Assembly (NCBI GenBank): GCA_964564635.1
Contig: CAZMAR010000001.1
Span: forward strand, 682,001-746,000
Direction: 5' to 3'
DNA length: 64,000 nucleotides
Source: Tepidaquicella sp964564635
GTDB taxonomy: Bacteria; Bacteroidota; Ignavibacteria; Tepidaquicellales; Tepidaquicellaceae
Part shown: one piece after another, positions 46,591 to 55,760 of the stretch
Position numbering within the stretch: position 1 is the stretch's first letter
Layout of the letters: every line of letters begins with the position of its first letter
The notes under the pieces: generated by a model
Told to the model about the DNA's origin: nothing
The model's input: only the letters and a program-made list of their open reading frames with translations
Database searches by the model: none
Translations under genes and position numbers: made by a program

Positions 46591-47570
46591 TTTGCATCAC
46601 CTAAAACTACACTGTTTGAACCACGTCCCATTACACCATATCCAATTACTATTTCATTTGTATCTTGATAATTATATGCTCTTGTATTTGCTCCAAGAAA
46701 AACTGATTTCATACTGTAACTATTATTAAGACCCGAAGAAGCATAATAACCTGCATCATATCCAAGAGCGACATTTAAATAACCAGTAGTTATTGTACCA
46801 AGGGAACCCGGACCAACTGCAGTATTCTCATGGCCCTCTGAGTTATTGGAAAGGGAGCCGCTACCGATGGCAGTATTTAAATAACCAGTTATATTATGAT
46901 AAAGAGCAAAACTTCCAAATGCGGAATTAGAAAGCCCGGTTGTATTACTACTGAGAGAATGATCTCCGAATGCGGAATTATTATACCCGGTTGTATTATA
47001 ATAGAGAGATTGACATCCGAATGCGGAATTAGAAGACCCGCTTGTATTAGAATAGAGAGAACGATATCCGAAGGCGGAATTATAATTATTTGTTCTGTCA
47101 TCCGAGATACCTGCCTGATATCCGAAGAAAGTGCTATATCCTAACCCCGATTGATACACTCTTCCTACAATCCTCAATATAGAATCCGTCGGACTCCACT
47201 GCAGACAGGGATTTCCAGTAATTGAACTTGTCCCGTTCCAGAAGGTAAGATAATTACTTGTTCCTGAACCCGTTATTGCTCCGCCTGTCCCTCCAAGCAG
47301 TGTCCAACTCGTCCCATTGTAAAAATAAAATCCTACTGTCCCATCACTCTGAAATATCAGCAACCCTGTTGCTGGCGATGATATCGCATCCCGCTGAGCC
47401 TGTGTCATAGTTGGTATCAATAACCCCCTCGTCGTTGACTGTATATCCAACATTGCACTCGGATTCGGTGAAGATCCGTCTGTGTTTATAGTTACCTGTG
47501 AAAACAAATCATCAGATAATAATATCAGTATGAAAAAAACTAAAATCAAAAAAAGGTAATCCCTTTTCAT
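45681..47570 (-). CDS. Fibre protein with S74 domain (N-terminal part, runs into gap)
   Basis: This is the true start of the fibre gene. Residues 1-25 are a signal peptide (hydrophobic run, then 'DDLFSQV'). It has a 'GSSPNPSAMLDIQSTTRGLL' module, then many 17-residue 'NSAFG..SLY.NTTG' beta-roll repeats, a second 'STTKGLLIPRMTQSQRD' module and more repeats. The frame is real up to the gap at 45829, but the segment lower than 45730 is read in the wrong frame because the gap length is arbitrary. Removing one 55-bp copy and the 100 Ns gives 562 codons before and 699 codons after the join, one frame of 1260 residues. Such fibres are trimeric surface or phage-tail-like structures; here the signal peptide argues for an envelope protein. 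Confidence 0.83.
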   Translation of the reverse strand: MKRDYLFLILVFFILILLSDDLFSQVTINTDGSSPNPSAMLDIQSTTRGLLIPTMTQAQRDAISSPATGLLIFQSDGTVGFYFYNGTSWTLLGGTGGAITGSGTSNYLTFWNGTSSITGNPCLQWSPTDSILRIVGRVYQSGLGYSTFFGYQAGISDDRTNNYNSAFGYRSLYSNTSGSSNSAFGCQSLYYNTTGYNNSAFGDHSLSSNTTGLSNSAFGSFALYHNITGYLNTAIGSGSLSNNSEGHENTAVGPGSLGTITTGYLNVALGYDAGYYASSGLNNSYSMKSVFLGANTRAYNYQDTNEIVIGYGVMGRGSNSVVLGDANIKKTILRGSVGLGTESPNSSSIFDMTSTTKGLLIPRMTQSQRDAISSPATGLLIYQTDNTPGFYYYSGSAWTPVSSAGTITGSGTSGYVTIWNGTSSITGESNLYWDATNNRLGINTSSPQAPLEVNGRIYQSGLGYSTFLGYEAGKNDDGTDNYNSAFGYQSLYSNTGGYSNSAFGYQSLYYNTTGYENTAIGYHAGSSTSTGYNQTSIRSVYLGYYTKAYQSGDENEIVIGYNATGVGSNSVVLGNSSITKXXXXXXXXXXXXXXXXXXXXXXXXXXXXXXXXXXQQASVQIVLFWAIVV

Positions 47571-48283
47571 ATTGATTCTCCTTATTTTTTAATTTAAAAA
47601 AATATTTTCAAAACTTACTATTACCATTTATTTCTATGGCTTTTATATTTATTATAAAAAAAATTCCTCTTATAACATTCGGAATAATAAATTTCAAACT
47701 ATTTTGAATAAATTGGTAAATTAATAATATAAAATAATTCCCCTCTTTATTAGAGATAATACTTTCTCCTCTCACCTTCCATACCCTTTCCATCAGAAAC
47801 AATATTACCTAATAAAAATTTAAAAAATTAAATTTATTAAATGAACTTGTAGAACTTAATTTTGAGGTGGGATCTTTTTCTCTTATATTATACCTTCAAT
47901 AATTTTACAATAATATTACTCTTTCATTACCACCACAATAATACTATTTTAATATTTACATTAAAATTTAATGATTATTCTTTTATTTGTCAATATATTT
48001 TCTATTTGCTAATTTTTCCCTTACTAAATTAATGTTATATCAGTTTCTAAGATATAAATCTTTCATATTTTGATGAGATTGCAGAATCGTTATTTCTCCA
48101 TCAATGATGAATGGGTAAAAATAAAATTATTAATTACTCCTTAAATTAAAAAACATATTAATATTTAATCCCGTTAAAAAAGATAATTTACTCTTAAATA
48201 CTATTTTAGAACCAATAAATAATAGAACAAAAATAAATACAATACAATTGAACTAATTTTAAAAATTTAATATATTAAATGTA
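47571..48283. other. Intergenic, no feature seen
   Basis: About 710 bp of very AT-rich DNA lies upstream of the fibre gene and before the small plus-strand gene. Short frames here lack coding character. It must hold the promoter of the fibre-T9SS cargo pair, but I find no clear consensus match and no strong hairpin. Confidence 0.6.
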
Positions 48284-48520
48284 ATGAAAAACCTGATTGT
48301 AATATTATTACTTCTTTTTTCTTTGAATATTAATTTCAATCCTGGATATGTGAATTATTCAAGACAACGGAATGCAGTGGTGTATATAATAAACTATGAG
48401 GAAGATAATTTAACAACAGATACAATAGATAAAACAAGAAGAAGTTTAATTGAAATGTACCTTTCCCTTTTGATAGATATTAAAGCAGTAGAAAGTTATA
48501 CTTATATAGATACATCATGA
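48284..48520 (+). CDS. Small exported protein, hypothetical
   Basis: The 78-residue frame begins with a hydrophobic segment (about residues 3-18, 'LIVILLLLFSLNI') like a signal peptide, followed by a polar, mixed-charge body without motifs ('DTIDKTRRSLIEMYLSLL'). It ends 3 bp before the convergent relA/spoT stop. There is no clear ribosome binding site. It could be a true small exported protein or a chance frame in AT-rich DNA; I lean slightly to real because the hydrophobic start and codon pattern fit neighbours. Confidence 0.45.
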   Translation: MKNLIVILLLLFSLNINFNPGYVNYSRQRNAVVYIINYEEDNLTTDTIDKTRRSLIEMYLSLLIDIKAVESYTYIDTS

Positions 48521-48522
48521 TA

Positions 48523-50748
48523 TTATCCGAATCTGCTTGCTCTGAGAATATTCTTATGATGACTGATTTTCTCAATAATTGAGTTCAACTGTTTCAAGTC
48601 TTTTACTTCCAGAATAAGAGTCCCTTCAAATAAAGAACCTTTTGAGTTTATATTAATACTTTTAATATTAACCCCAAAATTTTTAGAAATCATTTCTGTA
48701 ATTTCATTTACGATTCCCTTCCTATCTTCGCCAATAATTATAATTCCCCCCGAATATGTATCCTGAGTATTGATATTCCAGTTAACATCAATAATTCTAT
48801 TTGGATCCATTAAATACAGATTGACAACATTATTACAACTTCGCCTGTGAATTCTTAAACCTTCAGAACGAGTAATATAACCCACAACATCATCTCCGGG
48901 AATAGGATTACAACATTTAGCGAAATCATATTTTAGCCCTGCGATAATATTTGAATCCTGAGCATCTCCTATTGTAATAGAGCCAATGGATTCCCGGATT
49001 TCTTTTATTAATTTTTCCTGTCTAATCTCAGGAGAAGAGAAATCGGTTTCCGTAAGAATTTCATGAGTAAATTCCGTTGATGGAAGTTTGCTTTTATTTA
49101 AAATTATGCCTATCATTTCATCCGCCCTTGACTCATCAAGTCCGACTGTATAATAAAAACTTGGTAAATCTTTGTGTCTGTATTTTTGAACTATTCTTAT
49201 TAACTCATCTTCATTGATATGGATTTTTTTCTTCTTGAGTTTTTTCTCAAAAATATCTTTTCCTTTTAAAGCGATTTTCCTTCTTTCTGCATTAAAGTAT
49301 TTTCTTATATCTGCTTTTGCTTTCTGTGTAACAACGATTTTTTCCCAATCTCTTTTAGGTGTCTGATTTTTAGAAGTAATTATTTCCACCTGAGAACCGC
49401 TTTTAAGAGGAGTATCCAAACTAACAATTTTACCATTTACTTTTGCACCAATACATCGCATACCAATTTCTGTATGAATTTCAAAAGCAAAATCCAAAGG
49501 AGTTGCACCATAAGGTAATATTTTCAATTCACCTTTAGGAGTAAAACAATAAATTTCATCCTGATATAAATTTAATTTGAAACTCTCAAAAAGTTGCGAT
49601 GAGGATACATCTTCCTTACCGGCATTCTCAATAGTTTCACGAATCCACTTGATCCAGTCTTCAAGTTTTTTATCACTGATTCTAATATTTTCTTTGTATT
49701 TCCAATGTGCAGCAATACCTTTCTCTGCAAATTCGTGCATCTCCCGGGTTCTAATCTGAACTTCTACAAGTTTCCCTTCCTTACTAACAACGGTAGTATG
49801 AATTGATTGGTAACCATTCTGCTTTGGCAAAGAAATGTAATCTTTGAATCTCTCTGGTACGGGAATGTAAATTTGAGAAATAATTCCATAAGCAGAAAAG
49901 CAATCGTATTTATTAGTAGTATCAAGTATCACCCTAACAGCAAAGAGGTCGTAAATTTCATCTATAGGTTTATTAATACGCATCATTTTCCTGTAAATAC
50001 TATAAATATGTTTTACTCTGCTTGTAATCTCAAATTTATAATTTTCTTTTCTAAGAGCTTCTTCAATAGGTTCAATAAATTTTTTTAAAAATTTATCTCG
50101 TTCGCGTTTTCTTTCTTTAAGTTTACCTGCAATTTCGTCATATATGTTCCTGTTTAAACATTTAAAAGAAAGGTCTTCCATTTCTGCTTTAATATTTGAC
50201 AATCCGAACCTGTGAGCAAATGGAGCGAAAATTTCTAAAGTATCCTGCGCAATTCTTTTTTGCCTTTGAGGAGATAAAGATTCAATCGTGCGTAAATTAT
50301 GCAATCTATCAGCAAATTTAACAAGAATAATCCTCAAATCAGACGCCATAGAAAGCAGAAGTTTTTTGAAAGAATCAACAACTTTAACTTCATAGTTTTC
50401 AAAGATACCTTCTATTTGTGAAGCACCTTCGACAATCTCTGCAATTTCATCACCAAATTCTGCTCTTACATCTTTGATAGTAAACTCAGAATCTTCCAGA
50501 ACATCGTGCAACAAAGCAGAAGCAACAGAGATATCATCAATGGGTATTTCCTTTGCCATAATCATAGCAACCTCGTAAGGATGAGAAAAATATGGCTCCC
50601 CCGTAGCCCTCTTAACATTCTTATGTGCTTCCAGGGCAAATCTGAAAGCATTAGAAATCAGATTTTCATTAACCTTTTCGCTACCTAAATATCGTTTACA
50701 AACACTTAATAGTTCATCTAACTTCTTTTTATAATAATTGCTTAACAT
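48523..50748 (-). CDS. Bifunctional (p)ppGpp synthetase/hydrolase, RelA/SpoT family
   Basis: The enzyme makes and degrades the alarmone (p)ppGpp. The N-terminal HD hydrolase domain keeps its metal ligands ('YFSHPYEVA', 'ALLHDVLEDS' about 66, 'FADRLHNLRTI' about 142). The synthetase domain has 'RVKHIYSIYRKM' (about 240) and 'NGYQSIHTTV' (about 308). The motif just before, 'ERFKDYI', has RFKD, the form found in bifunctional enzymes, and not the EFDD of synthetase-only RelA. TGS (about 390-450), the zinc-finger-like 'CCNPIPGDDVVGYITRSEGLRIHRRSC' (split at about 628-655) and a C-terminal ACT domain (about 668-738) follow. The length, 741 residues, is normal. Confidence 0.97.
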   Translation of the reverse strand: MLSNYYKKKLDELLSVCKRYLGSEKVNENLISNAFRFALEAHKNVKRATGEPYFSHPYEVAMIMAKEIPIDDISVASALLHDVLEDSEFTIKDVRAEFGDEIAEIVEGASQIEGIFENYEVKVVDSFKKLLLSMASDLRIILVKFADRLHNLRTIESLSPQRQKRIAQDTLEIFAPFAHRFGLSNIKAEMEDLSFKCLNRNIYDEIAGKLKERKRERDKFLKKFIEPIEEALRKENYKFEITSRVKHIYSIYRKMMRINKPIDEIYDLFAVRVILDTTNKYDCFSAYGIISQIYIPVPERFKDYISLPKQNGYQSIHTTVVSKEGKLVEVQIRTREMHEFAEKGIAAHWKYKENIRISDKKLEDWIKWIRETIENAGKEDVSSSQLFESFKLNLYQDEIYCFTPKGELKILPYGATPLDFAFEIHTEIGMRCIGAKVNGKIVSLDTPLKSGSQVEIITSKNQTPKRDWEKIVVTQKAKADIRKYFNAERRKIALKGKDIFEKKLKKKKIHINEDELIRIVQKYRHKDLPSFYYTVGLDESRADEMIGIILNKSKLPSTEFTHEILTETDFSSPEIRQEKLIKEIRESIGSITIGDAQDSNIIAGLKYDFAKCCNPIPGDDVVGYITRSEGLRIHRRSCNNVVNLYLMDPNRIIDVNWNINTQDTYSGGIIIIGEDRKGIVNEITEMISKNFGVNIKSININSKGSLFEGTLILEVKDLKQLNSIIEKISHHKNILRASRFG

Positions 50749-50859
50749 AAAAATTAATAATAAAAAATAATACTAAAAAAAATATAAAATTCAATATAAA
50801 AAAATAACACTGACAATAAAAAAATAATTCAATGTTTTTCCAGAAAAACAAAAATAAAT

Positions 50860-51501
50860 CTAAGTTCCGAAATACCTATCGCCCGCATCCCCGAGACCAG
50901 GCATAATATATCCTTTTTTATTCAGGTTTTTATCAATACTAAATGTAAATATTTTTATCTTAATATTTTTACCCGGAAATGCTTTTGAAAGTGCCTTTAA
51001 ACCTTCTGGTGCACATAAAAGACTTACAACAAAAATATTTTTAATTCCAATTCCTTTAAGCGCATTAATTGTGTCAATCATACTACCACCTGTTGCAATC
51101 ATTGGGTCAAGTACAATTGTATAAACTTTCTTTTTATTTCTGATTTTTGGATACTTGAAATAATATCTTATTGGTTTTAAAGTTGACTCCTCTCTATAAA
51201 TTCCTATGTGAGAGACAATAGCTTCAGGATATAAATCCAAAAAGCCTTTTACCAGACCTATTCCCGCTCTTAAGACCGGAACAAGTACTACTTTATCGGT
51301 TGTGACAATTCCTTTTGCCGGGGAAAGTGGAGTTTTGATATTTATTTTCTTAGCATTTAACCCAGCAAGTGAATAAACAGCAAGTATATATGACAACCTA
51401 TCAAGATTCTGTCTGAAATGGTAGTAAGTTGTTCTTTTGTTTCTTAAAACAGATAACAGATTAGAAGAGACAGGATGTTCTATACAAACTACCTCAATCA
51501 T
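50860..51501 (-). CDS. upp: Uracil phosphoribosyltransferase
   Basis: This salvage enzyme converts uracil and PRPP to UMP. The PRPP-binding loop 'VLDPMIATGGSMIDTI' is at about residues 128-143 and the uracil-binding C-terminus 'GYIMPGLGDAGDRYFGT' is complete. The length, 213 residues, is typical. It lies alone between the lipoprotein gene (70 bp upstream on the same strand) and relA/spoT. A weak GTTTTTC/GAAAAAC hairpin after the stop may help end the transcript. Confidence 0.97.
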   Translation of the reverse strand: MIEVVCIEHPVSSNLLSVLRNKRTTYYHFRQNLDRLSYILAVYSLAGLNAKKINIKTPLSPAKGIVTTDKVVLVPVLRAGIGLVKGFLDLYPEAIVSHIGIYREESTLKPIRYYFKYPKIRNKKKVYTIVLDPMIATGGSMIDTINALKGIGIKNIFVVSLLCAPEGLKALSKAFPGKNIKIKIFTFSIDKNLNKKGYIMPGLGDAGDRYFGT

Positions 51502-51570
51502 CTAACTAACTGTAAAATTTAATTAATTTCAGAAAAATATTATTAATAGATATTAAAAAAAATCTCTATG

Positions 51571-52611
51571 CTATAGAAGCTCAAGAGTTAATTTAATTTC
51601 ATCTTTTTTCTCAACTCGGGCAGACTGTCCTTTCGCAGAGGCTGAAATTACGGCAAATAATAACTTCTTTGTATCTTTCTTAGATATACAGCCTCGTGAT
51701 AAATTAAGTTCTATTTTGCCAGAACCTTCACCTTTTACATCTTCTAATTTATAGGATAAGCCAGTTGCTTTATCTTTAATAGAATTTTCAATTACTTTGA
51801 AATCCAGGCTTGCATCAAGTCCAATAAGTATCCCTTTTTCACTCCTATTAAGAGAGGCAATCTTGTATGTTAAAACATTCTCAGCAGGGAAACTCCCGAG
51901 AGCAGCTTCCTGATTAAGACTCCAGGAAGAGTCAACATAAATTTCTTTTTCAGGAAAAATCTGAAATTGGGTTTGAATTAATTCTTTTAACTCATCTTCA
52001 ATAGATTTTCTAACAATTTCTTTATCGCTACTTTTCAAAGTATCACCATACTCTTTATAAATATATTCAAAAACTTTTTCAAGGTCGTATAAAGTTGTTA
52101 CTTCTCCCAGATGAGTAACTCTTGCTTTAAAATCTTTTCCAATGAGAGCATCAAAAAGCATAAAGTCTTTATTCTTAGTTGCCTCATCCTTTTTGTTGGA
52201 ATTATAACTCATAGAAATGCTCGAATCAGGAGAAACAGCAGATACATTCATTTTTACACTGTCATAATGTATTTTATAAGTAATAATTCCAGATTCGTTA
52301 ATTTCCGAAACTTGATTGGAATAATATAATTCCATTACCTGAGTGCTTTTAACCTCTTTATTCTTTTGTAGAGATGATTTATCCACGCTATTCTGCTCAA
52401 TTACTAATTTATAATTGAATTTATCCCCTATCTCAGGCTTATATTTAAGTTGTACTTTTTCACCTTTTTCATCTTTTATAATTAAATCTTCATTTCTATA
52501 TTCAGAAATATCAATTTTTTCATTTGAAGAATCTTTTTTTGCTTTATCACATGAATTAAGTGAAAATAAAATAAATAATGATACTAAAATTAATGCTGTT
52601 TTTTTAATCAT
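51571..52611 (-). CDS. Lipoprotein, DUF6263-like
   Basis: A signal peptide with lipobox 'SLNSC' (Cys21) shows a lipoprotein. The body is rich in beta strands and begins with 'LKYKPEIGDKFNYKLVIEQNS' (about 54-74), a pattern of proteins named DUF6263; mid-protein segments include 'FPEKEIYVDSSWSLNQEA' (about 219-236). No catalytic residues can be named. It is transcribed toward upp with a 70-bp gap. Function unknown; family call tentative. Confidence 0.8.
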   Translation of the reverse strand: MIKKTALILVSLFILFSLNSCDKAKKDSSNEKIDISEYRNEDLIIKDEKGEKVQLKYKPEIGDKFNYKLVIEQNSVDKSSLQKNKEVKSTQVMELYYSNQVSEINESGIITYKIHYDSVKMNVSAVSPDSSISMSYNSNKKDEATKNKDFMLFDALIGKDFKARVTHLGEVTTLYDLEKVFEYIYKEYGDTLKSSDKEIVRKSIEDELKELIQTQFQIFPEKEIYVDSSWSLNQEAALGSFPAENVLTYKIASLNRSEKGILIGLDASLDFKVIENSIKDKATGLSYKLEDVKGEGSGKIELNLSRGCISKKDTKKLLFAVISASAKGQSARVEKKDEIKLTLELL

Positions 52612-53640
52612 TGATAAATATTTATTTTAAAACATTGCAATATACCACTAATAAATTTATCTTTCAAAGAAATAAAGAAACAATTTTTCCTATTTTTCTC
52701 CCCACGAGTTAAAACTCGTGGCTATGCATTTTTTTATTTCTTCCACGAGTTGAAACTCGTGGCTATTCAAATTTATTTCTCTTTTTTCCGCGAGTTGAAA
52801 CGCAGGGCTAATTATTTATTTCTCTTTTTTCCACGAGTTAAAACTCGTGGCAATTTATTTATTCCTCTTTTTTTCATGAGTTAAAACGCGGAGCTGATAA
52901 TTTATTTTTTCATTTCTCCTAAATGAATAGCCAATATCTTTAATAATTTCCTCTTTTTCATTTCCCCTAAATGAATTGCCAATATCTTTAATAATTTCCT
53001 CTTTTTCATTCTCCCTAAATGAATAGCCCCTATCTTTAGATAGGGGAAAAGGAAAGAGCTCCCCTCCCCATTTCTCCCCACGAGTTGAAACTCGTGGCAA
53101 TTTATTTATTCCTCTTTTCTCCCCACGAGTTGAAACTCGTGGCTATGCAAATTTATTCCTCTTTTTCTCACGAGCTAAAACGCGGAGCTGATAATTCATT
53201 TTTTTATTTCTCTTAAATGAATAGCCAATATCTTTAATAATTTCCTCTTTTTCATCCTCCCTAAATGAATAGCCCCTATCTTTAGATAGGGGAAAAAGAA
53301 AAAGAGATTTGCTCCCCCCATTTCTCTCCACGAGTTAAAACTCGTGGCTATGCATTTTTTCATTTCTTCCACGAGTTGAAACTCGTGGCTATGCATTTTT
53401 TTATTTCTGCCACGAGTTAAAACTCGTAGCTATGCAAATTTATTCCTCTTTTCTCTCCACGAGTTGAAACGCAGGGCTATTTATTTCTCTTTTTTCCGCG
53501 AGCTAAAACTAATGGCTATTCAAATTTATTTTTTTTCTCTTAAATGAATAGCTACTATCTTTAATAATTTCCTCTTTTTCATTCTCCTTAAATGAATAGC
53601 CCCTATCTTTAGATAGGGGAAAAAGAAAAAGATTCTCTCC

Positions 53641-54200
53641 CTAAATGGCTTTAGCCAATAACCGTTTTAACAAGGTTGTTAAAACCATATTTTATTAAAA
53701 ATTCCTTATACTCCTCCGCAAAACTTTTTTTTGAATGATGCTCCTCTTGATTCTTTATATATTCCCTCACTTTATCTACTACAGACTCACCTACAGATAT
53801 TGCTATATATTCATCTTGCCATTCAAATTTCTTCTTTATTAGACCGGTCTTATTTACCCAATAAGACGATTCCCCCTTAATTAAATGAACAACCTGTGCA
53901 ATACTTTTGGTCGCAGGCAAAGATACTAAAAGATGAATATGGTCTGAAGTGCAGTTTAGAAAATCTATATAAATTGATTTATTTGTTGCATTATTTTTTA
54001 TATGATCTAATAATTTATATTTAATTTCTTTATTTATAATTTTCTCTCTGTTTTTCGTTGCCCATATTAGATGAATCCATATCTTTATAAATGCCATAAG
54101 ATTTTTTTGTTTTTATCGGAATTTATTAAAAAATAAAAATCATTTCAATAATTTAAATATATTTTTTTTCGAACCCCTTTTGGGCTAAAGCCCAATATTT
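53641..54200 (-). mobile_element. Compact IS200-like element with hairpin ends
   Basis: The element is about 560 bp: a single TnpA gene and subterminal hairpins. The 3' hairpin GGCTTTAGCC (53647-53656) straddles the tnpA stop codon, and the 5' hairpin TGGGCTAAAGCCCA lies at 54181-54194, 84 bp before the start codon. Both are followed on the plus strand by CAATA. There are no terminal inverted repeats and no second gene, as expected for IS200/IS605-type single-strand transposition. Exact ends are uncertain. Confidence 0.7.
53651..54097 (-). CDS. tnpA: IS200/REP-associated tyrosine transposase TnpA (Y1 family)
   Basis: TnpA is an HUH-class single-strand endonuclease that cuts next to hairpins with a tyrosine. 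The His pair is in 'TSDHIHLLVSLP' (about 51-62), the Tyr nucleophile in 'VREYIKNQEEHH' (about 111-122), and the N-terminal 'IKIWIHLIWATKNRE' is typical of the family. The length, 148 residues, is complete, with no frameshift, so it may be active. It lies in the middle of the palindrome array. RAYT-type and IS200-type proteins are close relatives, and I cannot separate them from sequence alone. Confidence 0.93.
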   Translation of the reverse strand: MAFIKIWIHLIWATKNREKIINKEIKYKLLDHIKNNATNKSIYIDFLNCTSDHIHLLVSLPATKSIAQVVHLIKGESSYWVNKTGLIKKKFEWQDEYIAISVGESVVDKVREYIKNQEEHHSKKSFAEEYKEFLIKYGFNNLVKTVIG

Positions 54201-55760
54201 TGGGGAAATCTTTTCCCCCACGAGTTAAAACTCGTGGCTACGCATTTTTTTATTTCCCCCACGAGTTAAAACTCGTGGCTATGCAAATTTATTTCTCTTT
54301 TTTCCGCGAGTTAAAACGAGGGGCAATTTATTTATTTCTCTTTTTTCCGCGAGATAAAACGCGGAGCTGATAATTTATTTTTTCATTTCTCCTAAATGAA
54401 TAGCCAATATCTTTAATAATTTCCTCTTTTTCATTTCCCCTAAATGAATAGCCCCTATCTTTAGATAGGGGAAAAGGAAAAGAGATTCGCTCCTCCCCAT
54501 TTCTTCCACGAGTTGAAACTCGTGGCTATGCAAATTTATTTCTCTTTTCTCTCCACGAGTTGAAACTCGTGGCTATTTATTTATTCCTCTTTTTTCCGCG
54601 TGTTGAAACGCAGGGCTGATAATTTATTTTTTTATTTCTCTTAAATGAATAGCCCCTATCTTTAGATAGGGGAAAAAGGAAAAGGGATTCCCCCATCTTT
54701 CCCCCACGAGTTAAAACTCGTGGCTATGCAAAAGAGATTCGCTCCTCCCCATTTCTTTCACGAGTTGAAACTCGGGGATATGCAAATTTATTTCTTTTTT
54801 TTCACGAGTTGAAACGCGGAGCTGATAATTTATTTTTTCATTTCCCCCAAATGAATAGCCCCTATCTTTAGATAGGGGAAAAAGGAAAAGGGATTCCCCC
54901 ATCTTTCCCCCACGAGTTAAAACTCGTGGCTATTCATTTTTTTATTTCCCCCACGAGTTAAAACTCGTGGCTATTTATTTATTTCTCTTTTTTCCGCACG
55001 AGTTGAAACTCGTGGCTATTTATTTATTTCTCTTTTTTCCGCGAGCTAAAACGCGTGGCTGATAATTTATTTTTTTATTTCTCTTAAATGAATAGCCAAT
55101 ATCTTTAGATAGGGGAAAAGGAAAGAGATTCCCCCATCTTTCCCCCACGAGTTGAAACTCGTGGCTATGGAAAAGAGATTCGCTCCCCCCATTTCTTCCA
55201 CGAGTTGAAACCCGTGGCTATGGAAAAGAGATTCGCTCCTCCCCATTTCTTCCACGAGTTGAAACTCGTGGCAATTTATTTTTTTATTTCTTCCACGAGT
55301 TAAAACTCGTGGCTATGCATTTATTTTCTCTTTTTTCCGCACGAGTTGAAACTCGTGGCTATTTATTTATTCCTCTTTTTTCCGCGAGCTAAAACGAGGG
55401 GCTATTTATTTATTTTTTCATTTCCCCTAAATGAATAGCCACTATCTTTAGATAGGGGAAAAGGAAAAGGGATTCCCCCATCTTTCCCCCACGAGTTAAA
55501 ACTCGTGGCTACGCATTTTTTTTTCCCCCACGAGTTGAAACTCGGGGATATGCAAATTTATTTCTTTTTTTTCACGAGTTGAAACTCGGGACGAGGCATT
55601 TTTTATTTATCTTTTTTCCTCGAGTTGAAACTCGGGGTGAGGTAGATTTATTTATCTTTTCTTCTCTGAAGGGAGGGTGGAGATATTTTAAAAATGAATT
55701 TTCCTGTACCTTGATATTAATAACTTTTGCTTATTATTTTATATAAAAAAATAAAAAGAG

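Larger units (their letters stand above)
52915..55460. repeat. Interleaved palindromic repeat, family B
   Basis: Within the same array the 20-bp palindrome CCCCTATCTTTAGATAGGGG occurs perfectly at 53027, 53273, 53600, 54452, 54653 and 54859, preceded each time by AAATGAATAG. A decayed form AAATGAATAGCCAATATCTTTAATAATTTCCTC accompanies several copies, and a variant lies near 55430-55455. B follows the degenerate A subtype in a fixed order, making a composite unit of about 100-150 bp that is repeated six or more times. Confidence 0.88.
52702..55650. repeat. Palindromic repeat array, family A (REP-like)
   Basis: About three dozen copies of the 20-bp palindrome CCACGAGTT(A/G)AAACTCGTGG, perfect or degenerate, lie in 2.95 kb, with irregular spacing of roughly 35-60 bp in dense parts. 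A copy folds as an 8-bp hairpin with a TGAA or TAAA loop. The 3' flank is usually GCTAT(G/T). Perfect copies include 52702-52721, 52743-52762, 52831-52850 and 53123-53142. Degenerate copies end GCAGGGCT or GCGGAGCTGATAATTTATT and recur as a second subtype. The layout resembles REP/BIME clusters spread by IS200-like transposases, and such a gene sits inside the array. There is no cas gene and no uniform spacer, so it is not a CRISPR. Confidence 0.92.

Noticed and set aside
47608..47802. Short minus-strand frame upstream of the fibre gene
   Set aside because: Very AT-rich, no ribosome binding site, no motif, in a long non-coding stretch.
49577..50688. Plus-strand frames opposite relA/spoT
   Set aside because: They run antisense to a clear full-length enzyme and lack motifs.
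50833..50848. Terminator after upp (GTTTTTC/GAAAAAC)
   Set aside because: The stem is almost all A-T and short; it could be chance in AT-rich DNA, so it is mentioned only as weak in the upp entry.
52855..55255. Several 60-80 residue minus-strand frames within the palindrome array (for example 52855-53100, 53143-53331, 54711-54902)
   Set aside because: Their products are translations of the repeats themselves ('PLSKDRGYSFRENEKEE' pattern) and appear wherever the repeats occur; no codon bias or start signal supports genes.
52702..55650. A CRISPR array, because of many similar short repeats
   Set aside because: Repeat spacing is irregular, the repeats are perfect palindromes in two families, the intervening DNA is itself repeated and there is no cas gene or leader.
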